DNA of 64,000 bases from contig MCGT01000019.1 in assembly GCA_002104935.1 (NCBI GenBank), positions 1 to 64,000 of the forward strand, in the 5' to 3' direction. Positions 1 to 12,091 of this stretch are shown in pieces; within the stretch, counting starts at the first letter, position 1, and every line of letters starts with the position of its first letter. The DNA is from Hesseltinella vesiculosa (taxonomy: Eukaryota; Mucoromycota; Mucoromycetes; Mucorales; Cunninghamellaceae). The notes beneath the pieces were generated by a model. It did no database searches. It worked only from the letters and a program-made list of their open reading frames with translations, and was not told the DNA's origin. A program made the position numbers and the translations under genes.

Positions 1-1112
1 TGGATCAGCTAGCGGCGGCAAGGTATAAGGGCCAGTAGCAACATCAAGGCGCGAGATGCAAGGGTTGAGATAGTGTCGATGGACATGGCTGTGGCTGTGC
101 TGACCGAGAGGTTGTCATCCTCTTCTTGGTTGTCATCCTCTTCTTGGTTGTCCTCGTCGTCTTGGTTGTCTCACCCGCGTCTTGCTGTGGCAAGGGTCCT
201 TCTTGTTCAATACGAATGGCGAGTTGTGTCCATCTGTCCCAAGTCTCGTCTATCAATTCGTTCAAAGCAGTGTCGACCTTGGCATCCACCATAGCATGGT
301 CGATAGAATCTTCAACATAGATCGTCGACCAAACTGGTTCAAAGTCTTGGTTTTGTGCACACGTGTCAAACACGAAATCCGCAAGGGCTCCAACTTGAAA
401 GCGATTAAGTTCCTATTGCAAAAAAAAAAAAAAAAAAAAGATGATCTGTTAGAGGTGGAGGGTTATTTGAGCTACTTACTGGGATGGAACGAGTAAGGCG
501 AGCGTGCAAGTAGCCGATGTAGGCTTGGTCGTAAACCTTGACGACATGATTCGCCATGCTGGAGGCATACGTGCGGGGCCGTAGAAGTTAAAATCTTGGA
601 AAATCCAATAGGGCGGGCGTTTCCCAAGCATGGTAGAAGGGACCAGTGGGCAGTGGATACTAGGATGCTGAATCAGAAATGCGGGAAATGATTCTTCAAT
701 GTGCTGACAGACTTCTTGAGTGATGAGAGAGGCGTTCAACCAAGATCGGCCAATGACAAGCTGAAACACACCATTGACAAACCGATAGTCCAGGTACACT
801 AGAGGGATATCCAGGCCATTGGTGAGGCAGGAGTTGAAGTAATCTAGGATAAAAAGGTGACTGCAAATCAACACACGACGATTAAAATCAACAACTGCTT
901 GAAGGCCATCCATAATAATTTCTTTCTCGGCTTTGCGTAGCGATTTCAATAATGGGTACAGTCCATGCTTGATCGTGAGTGTCTTGGTCTCTTCCACCAA
1001 GCAATTGGTTCCCTTGTGCACGTTGAGAGAGTATGCGGTAGGGACATAGGCGACTTGATGATCTTGAATCGCTCATCTCTCCCGGTACGCTTTGCTGCTT
1101 TTTCATCAGCAT
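1..1112 (-). pseudogene. Fanzor/TnpB-like gene, N-terminal half (cut by window edge, probably broken)
   Basis: The minus strand reads a helical N-terminal region in which a motif near 'FVNGVFQLVIG' matches 'FFYGICQLVTG' of the longer Fanzor-like gene at 48.4-51.8 kb. A later piece, 'DQAYIGYLHARL', matches its 'EKCIKYIRFRL'. An intron with a long T tract lies at about 410-478; on the far side the frame continues toward position 1. The reading breaks near 560-580: the frame ending '..FYGPAR' must shift to reach the one reading 'TYASSMANHVVKVYDQ', so a frameshift or an unrecognised splice is needed. The catalytic RuvC half would lie left of position 1. The first exon, upstream of about 1,080, was not found. 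Assignment to the Fanzor family rests on similarity to the second copy and on its general character, so it is an inference; another transposon-borne family remains possible. Confidence 0.5.
111..170. repeat. 18-bp tandem repeat, about 3.3 units
   Basis: The unit reads gttgtcatcctcttcttg. It occurs twice exactly, once with changes, then as a six-base remainder. It lies inside the frame of the Fanzor-like fragment and reads as a Thr/Lys-rich stretch in the open frame. One frame over it would be strongly acidic (Asp/Glu/Asn/Gln). The other Fanzor-like copy has an acidic linker, so the open frame here may be shifted. Confidence 0.8.
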
Positions 1113-2395
1113 TCTGTCTTCTTTTTGTTACATTCCTTGTTTTGTTTCGTGTTTGTCGCTTGACAGGGCCTGATGAGAAAAGCGATTAGATAACGGCGCT
1201 ATCGAAAAGACAATTCATATGTATTATGCTTGGTCATACGTGACGTAGAAGGCGTATTTTGTCTTCTTTTTCTACTCTGCTTGGTACGGGCCATTTTTCG
1301 TGATGAAGGAAAACGAGAAGAAAGAAACAAAAAAAGGTGAAACGCGAGTTATATTTTCACTCCGCCATTTCCCCATCTGCAACTGCGTCTCCCATTCTTC
1401 CCTTCCATTTTAGTCTATTTTTGATTCGTTGAATATTAGCAAATTGACCTAAGAGCATTTTCTTTTACTATTTAAAGCTTATATATCCTGTATTTGGGCA
1501 ATAATCGTTGCGATTCGTTGCAGGGAATACAAACTCATAAAGCAGTAGGCCCGAGCTTTCGATATGCCTGAGATTTTTTATAATTTATGCTTACATTGCA
1601 TGTCGACAATCCCTAGCCCATCACTTCCATGCCTGAGAGGTGTGTACCATTATTACCCCTCCATGTGCAAAATTTGATGTGAATCGATTTTTGACGAATT
1701 TGAAGTTGATATTTGATCAGATCGCCTGGGAGTCCTCTAAAAAAATGGCATTTTTTTAGCTGAAGTTTTGCGACATCAAAACTAACCTGCTAAATATTAG
1801 CTAGGAGATCTCTACAAATCGACCTATTTTTATTAGTATCATCACCACTCAACACGCTATTTACCCATGCGTAATTTTACATCAATCCATTGATCTTGAA
1901 AAAAAAGAAAAGTCAGAATTTCACATTCCGATATCTGCTCGAATCTCTGTGATCCGACTAGCTGAATCATAGCTATCGTGTACGTTTGTATTAACTAATG
2001 GTCTTGGTTAAAATCATTAATGATTCAAACATTGTGATCCAAGAACTATCTTGGGAGCACGAATAGGAAAAAAACGCCCTCTGATCGTACTCCACTTTTT
2101 TTCAGTGTTGGCCATGTAATATTTTGATTGGCTAGAAATATTAACATCACTGATGAGATTCCAAAAGCAGAACGACATGCGACTTTTAGAATGCGACAGC
2201 AATTTCTGGAAACACCATTAAAAAAAAAAAAAAAAAAAACTCACTGCCTCTTTCTCTCCGTATTTTTTTTTTCAGCACAAAAAATACAGTCAGTTACAAG
2301 CGATAACATCACTCATACAAAGCGGAGACCCATTGACCTGAACTGTCCAGCTACCTGACCACCAACAGTCAACAGCAGACGTTCCAGACATCGAA

Positions 2396-3690
2396 TTGCC
2401 GCCTCTCCAGCAGGCAATTGCAACAGCAAGTTATCATCCAAGAGCAGAAAGCAAAGCACCCGTGCCTCACTTTGAACTAGAGCCAAGCGATCTTGACGTC
2501 AGGCTGCCCCTTTCCTCTTCGTATCATGTCTTACAAAACCAGTACAACAGTATAATTGATCAGTGTGATGTCATGGCATGCCAATGGGCCTACCGATGTT
2601 CCCCATCAGACAACTATATTCTTAGCCTGGTTGAAATAGCGAACAAACACGGCTGCACAAAATAGGTGTTTGATGATCTGAAATCGATTTGTCCACATGC
2701 CTCTGACGATGGTGTATCCTTTCACCGAGCATTCAAAAAGATTAGACACTTTTACCCCTCTCCTTCTGTCAAGAGCTATCGCCCATCTTGTCTGACTCCA
2801 TATGAACCCACTGAAACGAGCCACTGTGTGAATCCCCAATATGGCACCAGTACATCCGTCACCAACAACAGAAACAACCCTTTGTTGACTGTGGAATACC
2901 AACTTTCGTCCTGTCACTTGGCCACCCTCCTCGCTAATGATAGCACCCGGTCTCTTCTGCAAAGGTACATCCTTCTACGAATCAAGGTATATTGGGCCGT
3001 GCGCTAGACCGATCTCCCGCTCTCATTATTTTTTTTTGTCAATTGACTCTTTATATTTAATAGGCACAGCTCAATAAGAAGATGTGTTTGATGGAGATTG
3101 CTTTACGAATTCTGAAAAGTTCAGGGATCGTATTTGCAGATGACAGCGCTGATATGGCAATCGCTCTATTCATCGATGACTTCAGTGCCTCCAAAATAGC
3201 ATACTGCGCCGACAAAATCACAATGATGATCATTTTTGCTTTCGACCCGGCCCTTCGCCACCACCTCGAGTACATGGTTCCTGTTGCAGTCCTTCCATTC
3301 GCCTCCAACGAAAAACGGTCGCGACTCATGCTCAGTATGTTGCTGGACCCATTGTTAACGACCTGGTGCAACTTGAACATGGCATGCGTGTCCTGATCAT
3401 TGATCGTGTCATCTCGTTCAAGGCACACTGATTGCTTGCAACCGGAGATACCTTGACCGCTGCAGATCTACTTCATCATCTTGGTCATTTGTACCTGTAT
3501 CCCTGTCGAACATTCATTGTCCCAGCAACGCGAGTAGGCCAAGCATCGTATGTGGCTGCTTCGTCTGTTTCCTTCCAGCCAAGATCAAGACAAGAAATAG
3601 CTGCCAGGTACCGAGCATTTTCAGCCGCCAAACGGGTTGTCATGGCATTTTTTTTTTGGGCTGAATGGTCCGCAGCAATTTATATAGGCT
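2396..3690 (+). pseudogene. Relic of a DDE-type transposase (KDZ/Tnp2-like)
   Basis: A continuous protein trace with several breaks. Exon 1 reads through an in-frame TAG at 2663-2665 into 'VFDDLKSICPH..SFHRAFKKI'. A plausible phase-0 intron is at 2987-3063. The next part contains 'ALFIDDFSASK' and 'HHLEYMVPVAVLP'. A frameshift near 3340-3358 leads into 'NDLVQLEHGMRVL', and a TGA at 3429-3431 interrupts just before 'LLATGDTLTAADLLHHLGH'. The block '[LM]xTGDTxxAADLxHHxGH' followed by a Cys-containing 'CRTF' is how I recognise large fungal cut-and-paste transposases that recycle through a DDE domain. Two stops and a frameshift make it non-functional. The exact superfamily is an inference. Confidence 0.55.
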
Positions 3691-3699
3691 GATTTTTTT

Positions 3700-4430
3700 T
3701 TCTTTTACTTCTCCTTCATCATCTTGCAAAAGTCCGTGGTCCTAGGCTGCCACAACAAGAAAACTTCCTGATGCTGCTGCAAAGGTTCATATCCATCTTC
3801 CTCTCAGTCCAACAAGAGACAGAATGAGGGCATATGAACTCTTCAAAAGCTCGTTCTTTTCGCAGTCCCTTATCTTTTCATATTATTTTTTTTTAGATCC
3901 CATTGCTCTTTTGCCCCACTCCCTGGCCTGATGTTGGCTGTCATGGCAAGACAATTTCCTGATGATGGCGTTGTGCCACTGCGAATTGAAGTCCTTGGTG
4001 CTTAAAGAAGCGAACCGGTCTGAATGCACACGTTCTGATGACGGCGTTGCGTTGAACCAGTTGGCAAGACTTGTAACCCAGGTTTTTTTTTTCAGTTGTG
4101 GATGTGCCATTGAACCAGCCGACTTCGTTGGGAGATGGTGCTCGTGGGAGCAGGGGACGATAGCGGGATGACTGCTGGGCAACGACGTGGAAGCAGATGA
4201 TGTGCATAGTATTCAGGTAGAACAGGCAGTAGCAAGTCAATTAGTATCCTTCCACGTTTATTTTAAATTCGAAATTCGAATTGAATAAAAGCGAAGAAAA
4301 CTATGAAAAAGGGATTAAACTTTTTTGCCACTAACAACGAGCTGAAATCCACTGATTTTATTTTTTTTTGCGCGAACCCGCAGCTTGATTCTTTTTATCT
4401 TTCTTTTCTTTTTTCCTCTTCCATACGACT
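3700..4430. other. Intergenic, no gene recognised
   Basis: A/T-rich DNA with short T tracts between two transposon relics. Short open frames on both strands here (about 100 codons) overlap one another and show no recognisable domain. It may be the decayed tail of the upstream transposase relic. Confidence 0.4.
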
Positions 4431-4437
4431 AACAATC

Positions 4438-6040
4438 ATGACGTTGCCACCTATGACCGCTTCTGTTGCAGCTTGCATTGTTCTAGGCTATGATGCAAAC
4501 GATACTGCAAACCATGATTTAGCAATGAAGCATATGCAACAATTGGACATGGTGCCTGTCCACACTTATGACAGTAACCCTGTCCATCCTACTGCTGTGT
4601 TAAGAAGGGTACAACAAATGAATCCATACATTTACTTGATGTATCCCACTGAAGGCAATATTTCCTTGCATATAATATACCTACCAGATATTAATACGAA
4701 ATTTTCAGATATAATGGAGCATAGCCGCCGACGTGATTCTTCGTCCAGTCAAGCAAGTGAATCATGCTACGAATTCGTCACATCGAATTCGATTGAATCA
4801 CTCCCAGACTCTATCCGTAATGCCAAAGGTAAATGTTATCTCACTCTCTAATTCTAACTCTCTCAAATACTCACTCTCGCTTGCTCGTCCTTTTTTTTTT
4901 TTTTTTTTTTGGCAGAAACACTTAGCCAAAATCACACAAAATGAAGCACTGAACCACCTCAAGACTGTCATCTCACTCGAGCATCCCATCGGTGATCCCG
5001 ATATGTATGAAAAATTGCTTGTGGATTCTACAAAATTGAAAGAAATGCTTGAAAGGAGGTTTGGCCCATTGACGACAACACCGCGACAAATTGAAGGTTG
5101 GGTTAATAAATCCAATATTTGGGGTCAACGTTACAAAACAAGAAAAAATGGGACTCTAGTGGAAGGACGCGATTTGTGGGTTCTTAAAGAAAAGTACCTG
5201 GGTAAGGATAACGGCAATGAAATGTGATGGATATACCGGTACTAAATGGTTGTCGCTGCAGAAGTGGACGTAATGAATGAGCTTGTCAAATACCACAACC
5301 ATCTCGTTGACCATCCAATGACAAATATCGGCTACGCACGCAAGTCGCCCGGCAAGGAACGGTTTGATGAGAGACGCGTCTTGTTACAAAAGATGGGCTC
5401 CATGAACGATGCTTCTGCACCAAGGTATTTGTCTCACCCTGCTCAAAGTCGGACGAACCACTACTGAATCGTGACCGAAAGAAAGACAATACGAGATTCG
5501 TGGACTCCATAACAGGATGCCAAGGTGATATGCAAGGTAAACCGACTTTTTTTTTTTTTTTTTTTTTCGTTGATCAACCATTGCAATGGGAATGTTTACA
5601 GACCTTCGATCAATGCTGGGAACCAAATTCAAGCCGATCCGCTTGGTCGTCATCGACTATGCAGGGTTAAGCACCGAACCAAATGACATCCGTGCATTTT
5701 TCCAGTAAGAAAAAAAACACGAGAATCAGATGCTAACAATCATAAATCATTAGACGATATAAGCAAGTCCGGGAGCTGGTTGTCGACCACGGATTGACTT
5801 TTGAGGTATTTGAGCAAACTGATCTTCAGCAAAATGATGACATTTTGTCACGTTTCGATTGCCGTTCAAGTCCCAAGCACCGTTCGAATTGACCTCACCA
5901 CTCGCCAAGTTTTCCCTTTCTCTGTTGTCTCTTTCTCTCCTTTTTTTTATTCCCCAACCCTACTTTTTTCACCAACCCCAGATGATTTTTTCAATTTTTT
6001 TTTTACCTCAATCAAATGAGTTTGAAGCGCTGGATCGTCA
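4438..6040 (+). pseudogene. Serine-recombinase-like transposon protein ('YARKS' family), frameshifted
   Basis: The trace begins at ATG 4438. Introns can be read at about 4829-4914 (T-rich acceptor), 5202-5261 and around 5538-5600, with a short one near 5705-5753. A central segment with a possible DNA-binding helix ('PRQIEGWVNKSNIWGQRY') is followed by 'IGYARKSPGKE', which resembles the first strand and catalytic Ser region (YxRxS) of serine recombinases. 'RLVVIDYAGLS' then resembles the later LVV-x-D strand of the same fold. The frame breaks near 5395-5405, where the continuation reads 'LHERCFCTKVFVSPCS', and again near 5885, where the C-terminus 'TTRQVFPFS..TPDDFF' lies in another frame. IS607-type TnpA has the same order, helix-turn-helix then serine recombinase; that link is inference. 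The copy is almost certainly dead. Confidence 0.55.
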
Positions 6041-6044
6041 AGTG

Positions 6045-7170
6045 TATGTATTTTTTTTCAAACAGTGAAGGCTACACTATATTCAAAAATCGATATGAGA
6101 TGTGAGAGTAAGAAGGAGAAAAAAAACTTCAGGGCAGGCTTTTTAATCGCGGTCCGCTTAGTTGTGCCTTGGCGGGTGACCAAGCTTAGAATTGTAAACC
6201 ATTGGCTTTCTGATCTAGGAGAGCAAATGATTCACCACGAGTCAGACAATAGAAGATATATTTTGTAGGTGACAGCCCGAATTGAACAAAAAGGCAAAAC
6301 CACCAAAAAAAAAAAAAAAACGGGAAGAGCCTGCTAAAAAATGGTCTTTTTCATCGATCGACCTGCCAATGCGTCCTCTCACTCCATTCGAAAGCTTACA
6401 ACCATGGTTATTCACAGGTATCACGTCACCGTCAAAACTGACCCAGGAACTGCACAATAAAAAAAAAAATCGAGCCTTCCCCTCTTCAAAAAAATACCGT
6501 CCGTCCCACACGTTGCCACTTTTTTTTTTCCCTCTACGAAGAAGCATAATAAAGTTGTGGTAAGTACGAAGAGGAACGTGTCTTTCTTTTGTTTCTTGAT
6601 GTTGTTATTATTGCTTTTGGTTCTTGAACGTAAGTTTGCACTTTGTGCAAAGTTAAATCAACTCCGACTTGCATTCCCTGCTAAAAAAAATATTCTAGCT
6701 TGTTGATTTTACTGTATTTTGCTGTGAGGCATCCTGGTAGATAGCTTCCAAATACATACGTATTTGCCGTCATTCAGTTATTATAGCCAAAATAAAAAGG
6801 CAAGGAAGTCAATGTGCAGACACATGAGTAGAAATTCTTTAAAAATACTATGGCTGCTTGGCACCGGCCAATAAAGCGTGATAATTTATCCACCGGGATG
6901 AAGGCATTGTTGAGAAAGCCAAAGAGAATGTAAGTGTAAAAACCAATAGACGAGAACAGCCATTATTTGTTATTGGGTCTCAAATGGATTTGAATTTGAT
7001 TGATATCTGAGGAGGTAATGCGAAGGTGTGCAGTGAAGTCATTGACCCGATCGTTCTAGACAGGTGCAGCGTAGCCTACGCCATGATAAGCATTGTCATG
7101 CAGCAAAGCCAGGTGTAGGCCCTGAGATGTTTGGACGTGAAGTGCGCGCACAGAAATGGCAAGGCGAGCA
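6045..7170. other. Intergenic, no gene recognised
   Basis: A/T-rich with several poly-A and poly-T runs (for example near 6306-6320). The short open frames are low-complexity and overlap on opposite strands. No domain, RNA gene or repeat shared with the rest of the window was recognised. Confidence 0.4.
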
Positions 7171-7174
7171 GTGG

Positions 7175-7480
7175 TGTGGGTACGAAGGTACAGCATCACT
7201 GGAAAATCAAATCCCGGCGCAAACCTGCTGATTTAATCACCAAGGGGGGTTCCCTGTTGAAAACGGCGTTTTTTGATATTTTTAAGCAGGGCAATCAGAG
7301 GTGTCAAAACAAAACGGATCAAAAACTGTCTGGGTGGATTTCACCGATTGGCCTGATTTTTTCAGAACTATCATAATTTTTGCATCAGCGTACCATTACA
7401 AAATATCAGATAAATCCGAAGACTCAAAAGGGTTTTGCACCATCTGCTTCTTTTTTTTTTTTTAAACGAAGAAAAAGCAT
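7175..7480 (+). repeat. Dispersed repeat R1, copy 1
   Basis: Shares a landmark series with the copies at about 42.8, 43.2 and 59.7 kb: a 'gtgtcaaaacaaaacggatcaaaaact' relative of the R1 core, 'ttggcctgattttttcag', 'catcagcg', then 'ctcaaaagggttttgcacc' and 'tctgc' before a T tract. It is more diverged than the other copies and has no coding capacity. Confidence 0.6.
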
Positions 7481-7924
7481 TTGGCGGCAATACAGCGCCC
7501 GTGTGATAGATAACTACATGGCAGGGAAGCTGGTAATCAGCCAATACTTGCCTTGAAATTAAAAAATAATCGAAAATCCCAACGTCCATACTACAATGCC
7601 AGCAAACTCTTCTTTCCAAGGCGACAAAAAGGACAACGCGGCCTGCAGGAAAAAAAAAAAGGCCCGTCGTGCGCCGTTTTTTTGTTTCACGTTTTTTCTT
7701 TTCCAATCCGTTTGTTCTCTGTTAATACTTTTTCGAACTATTCCTCATCTTCTCCTCTATTATTGAATACGAACACCATACAGGAACAGCAATATATTGA
7801 AAATGCTTGAATTGAACGAAAATCCAAAGATGCAAAGAAGACGAACAGAGAGGTAGTATCCGTAGGAAACAACAAAACTAGAACAAAAGATATTGTCCTT
7901 TTCCTTTCAATCGTAAGTAAATTC

Positions 7925-9188
7925 ATGAAGAGTGCTTTGTCTGATCTTTTTTTTTTTTTTTTTGCTGCAGGATATTTCGGCGTTCTGACGACAGCCATGA
8001 TTCAGCAGCAGTATCGATATGGTTGGATCGCTGGACAAGAGCGCCTTCGTTTGGAGCAACCCAACCTTGATGCTCCATGCTGGCAACGTTGTATCCTTCC
8101 CGATGGTATCAACGATGACCTCTGCACCATGACAACACGTCAAACCACCTGTGCCATACACACATAACCAACTTGCATGATATTGTCAATAGCATCCTTG
8201 GTCCAAGGCACCATAGCTTGACATGCAAGGGTACGTATAAGGGGTGATACAACTCGTCATCGGCAAGTAGATCACGAACACCAACACCAACTTGCCTCAG
8301 CACACGGCGTCTGCTTTCCAAGCTTACATGGAACAATTCGACACTGCCGATCTGCCAACCGTTGAACCACTTCCAGGGTAATCTCAATGCTATGTGCATA
8401 TGTCCAAGACTTTGGTAACCACCGTGCAGAACTACTTCGCAAAGGCATTGGGCCTCGTTGCAGGGCACACAGAGCATTCAGACTGCGTACCTTGATCTCT
8501 CGGACCGTAAGTGGGAAAAAAAGAGGAGTACAGGAGTTACGATCACTTATATCCATATAAATATATATTTATATTTTTTGTTGATGCAGGACAAGCCAAC
8601 GGAAAAGGAGCTAAAGAAATGGGTGAACTTTGCCTATTTCAAGCTATCTGGCCAAGACACAGCAAATAAACCAGCCTATACTCACCAACCTTGGGTGCGA
8701 CTTGTTACCAGAGTTGTGGAGATAACTTCCCTTGGTCCGCAACCAGATACTTTCGAAAGCCTGAAAACCAAGTTCTATGAATGCCTCCCTGTGATGTACA
8801 AGTTACTAGGTAAATAGCTAATAATATTTGTAGGAAGACGGCTCGTCCTTATTTTTTTTTTAATGCAGAGGAATTGGAAGCCTGTAACACAGCCCAAACT
8901 GGCCAACTCTGCGAATGGGTGATTGTTGCCAGAGCTGATGCCAAATATTGTCGTGAGAGCTTGAATACGGTGGATGGATTTGACGATCTTGGTCGACGAG
9001 AAAAAGCATGGGTTCATCGTGCCACGCTAAAGTTCATGAATCACCCGACTCTCCCACAAATCATTGGTTCCCATGTGGAAAACGACATGCGCCAAGCAAT
9101 GGTAGCCTTGATTAGGAGCACCCACATTCAAGTATCGATGTCCCACCTGAATTCATTGCTCGGAGAGAGCGGCCAAAATACTCCCTGA
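7925..9188 (+). pseudogene. Unrecognised gene, degraded, several exons
   Basis: Three blocks have coding character. Around 7975-8160 the frame reads 'QQQYRYGWIAGQERLRLEQPN' after a T-rich acceptor. Around 8300-8500 the plus strand reads 'AFQAYMEQFDTADLPTVEPL' and 'VTTVQNYFAKALGLVAGHTEH', with a TAA between them. From 8590 to 9188 a clean frame reads 'PTEKELKKWVNFAYFKLSG..YTHQPWVRLVTRVVEITSLGPQ', has an intron at about 8811-8868, and continues 'ELEACNTAQTGQLCEWVIVARADAKYCRESL' to a stop at 9186-9188. The last part looks like a helical protein with many conserved Trp/Tyr. No family was recognised. The 5' part has stops and frame changes, so this is probably a decayed gene, perhaps transposon-borne. 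Confidence 0.4.
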
Positions 9189-9199
9189 CTTGGTGATGA

Positions 9200-12080
9200 G
9201 TGATCTGGATGATGGAGATATGTATTTTTTTTGGCTTATGGGCGTGGACCGTAGACACTCAGTGCTTTAGAGATCAATGGATACCGATCGCCAATGCCTC
9301 CGACGTCCAAATCCTGAAATTTACCATCGCCTCGGGTACATGCGCCGACGACACAGACGTTAGATCAACACCGAAACAGCATGGAATGAATGCTACCCTT
9401 ACCAACCTACCTACCAAAAAAAATGTCTCTGTTCCGAGGCGGCTAACCTATTACCGTCAATTACACCTTGGGTTACCTTCCCGGACAAGTTTTTACGGAA
9501 ATGCATTTACGAATGATCGATTTCTTGCGTATGGATTTACACGCCAAGAGATAATGGTGTAGCAAGTTGGGTGGGCAAGCAGGCTCGAGTGGGATGGAAG
9601 GCTGGAAATGAGAAAGGAACTGGTGATGGCTCTTCATATCATACTGACACAGCGTCACCAAAATCGAGCTATTGCTGACATTAGACGAGGATCATAGGAG
9701 GAAAAATTCCAAATTTGAAGCGCCTATCTACAAATGTTGCCGCTCTTGCGTGTCGTAAAAAAAAAAAAAAGCTGCGAGCGTTCTTTCTTATGTTGAACGA
9801 ATATCCAGGACGTTTGAGTTGCCTTGAGAGTAAATATCAATTTCATACGAAATGCACGGGGACCTGAATAAGTCAGCCGTTTCGCAAAAGATTCCTAGCC
9901 AACCTGGCATCGGTTGACAGTCGGAGCCGCCAGAAGTAAGAAAACCTTCCACCGCCAAAACCAGGTTCAAAAATGACCTGCAAACTTGTTAAGAACAGTC
10001 ATGGCGAAAGCATGAAACCTGCACCATCGGCTAAGCATGGGGCTCAAGCCGTTGACAAACTCCGCCATTCCTGACCACCTTGTACCCTAAACGTGCATGT
10101 CATATTTTTACCTTTTTTTATTCAGGCTTGACTGTCGAGACTTCCTTTCGATTGCATTGTGGTACACGCAAGTATGATACGAAGGTGCTAATGCCTGAGC
10201 CAGGTAACAATTTGGTCCTGCGGGATGATGACAGTGTGCCGTATCCAACTTCATATTTATTTGCTTGCTTGCTTTTTGCTAGCACAATGGATTGAGTCCC
10301 GATCTGGGCCTCTCTGCTGAACGATGTCTAATGCCTCCTCTTCCGTTCTCTCTACTTGTTGATTTTATATTAAGCACGTGACAACCGATATAATTTTTTA
10401 TCCGATGATGCATTTAGGCGTTTTCCATCCTGGATGTTTTCTGGCAGACCCATTCTCTATACTGAATGACGGCAATCAAGAAAAATACCACGATTATTCT
10501 TTCCAGCACATTTTGCCCCGCTGTCATTACCCTGCTCACGATGAAGTTTTGTCACTGGAAATGACAAGCCATCTGTCCCGTCTCCAACAGGGAATGTTTA
10601 CCAAATGCCGCTCCAAGGAATCTCTCAAGGCTCTGGCTGCTGCAAAGTCGAGCACTTCCACTGCCATTGCCCTTGAAAACGCACACGCGGCAATGATGGA
10701 TTGTTGTACCCAGCGGCGGAGTTGGTCAGCGGCTCCATATTTTCCCCATAGTGTGTAGCCTTTTTTTATAAGATTCCACGGGAAAGGAGTACAGAAAAAG
10801 GGGGACTATGGAAGTATAACCGAGCAGCAAGAGAGGACTAGAAAAATCATTTTTGAGTGTGGAGGGGGGAGGGGAGCAAATCAGGGGCAGCCTGGCAAGT
10901 GTTATTTTATTTCTTTATTTGGATGCTGCCTATTGTCTCCCTACCCAGGTCATGACATCATGGGGTGCTGCAAAAAGGTGAGACACCGGCGTTCTCCAGA
11001 AGTAGCCATTCTGTTTGAAAGGCTGCCATGGATGGCCGATCCGTTACTGTATTTTATTCCCTCGTGTCTCGTGTCACACTTAATGCCGAGGGCGAACCAA
11101 AAAAAAAAAGCGGCGGTGTTGATTTCAGCATGGTGACACTCCATGCGTGCCAACAACTAGCCAACGCAATGGGGGTCCTGAAGAGAGAGAATGACTCAGG
11201 TGGCATCAAGGCCATTGGTTCACAGAAATTGACGGGTGGCCCCCCCTTTTTTTTTTGCTCTACTTTTATTTCACCCTGCCAGCTAATAAAATAAAAATAA
11301 AACGAGCCCTTGGCATTGGTTTTGACTAAAAGACCTCGGTCATTTTTGGAACTTTAGGCTTCAATCTGTGTTTCTCTAGTAGAGTGTACATTCTCTGTAG
11401 TAAGAAAGAAACGAGACCCTGAATTTTCCTTAATTGAACAGGCCATGCCTCCTGAATGACTTTATGCTTCGGTATCTTTGCCCCCCTTCTCTTTATCACC
11501 ATGGCAGTTTTCTTTGTGTATAATATTTTGACTCCCCCCTTTTTTCCTTATCATGTAAAATGAATTGGTGTTGTTGAACAGAAAAGGAGATAATGCACAT
11601 GGGCCAAAACGGCATTGTGACCTATCATTTTAAAGAAAACTCATTGTCATTTTCCAGCACATCCGACGCTCTTTCTTTCCGTTTTCTCTTCTTTTCTTAC
11701 GTCAAAAAACCTATTTTTTTGCAGTTGTTGGTTGCTTCTTTTATTTCTAACCAATAACTTTTTGATTGCATTGAGAAAAAAAAAAGGTTCCTTTTTTTTC
11801 CTCCTCTTCCTTTTTTTGAACCTGTCTTTTTTTTTTTTTACGTCAATGAAGTGAATTTGGTCCTTGATTTTTGCTTTAGATCAACCGCCTTTTCACGCTC
11901 CATCTTTTTATTTTATGAATCAAAATAAAAAATCAAGAGATCATTGATTGCGCCACTGCTGACTTTATTAAATACCTCCACAACTCCTTTGTGAAGGATA
12001 AAACATCCTTCACCTTCGATCCGCAACACATCTGAATCATCAACTCAAACCAGCACTTTATTTTGCACCTGGTCACCTCC
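9200..12080. other. Long intergenic stretch with weak open frames
   Basis: A plus-strand frame at 9200-9562 and another at 10378-10758 (126 codons) are the longest. Neither shows a recognisable domain or a convincing start. The first could be a continuation of the degraded gene upstream. From 10,760 to 12,080 the DNA is A/T-rich with pyrimidine tracts at about 11,690-11,840, which may be the promoter and leader of the homeobox gene that follows. Confidence 0.35.
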
Positions 12081-12091
12081 CTTATTTTTAT

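Noticed and set aside
8109..8477. Minus-strand open frame of 122 codons
   Set aside because: The plus strand here has coding-like blocks continuous with the flanking exons. The minus frame is Trp/Cys/Arg-rich and looks like a shadow.
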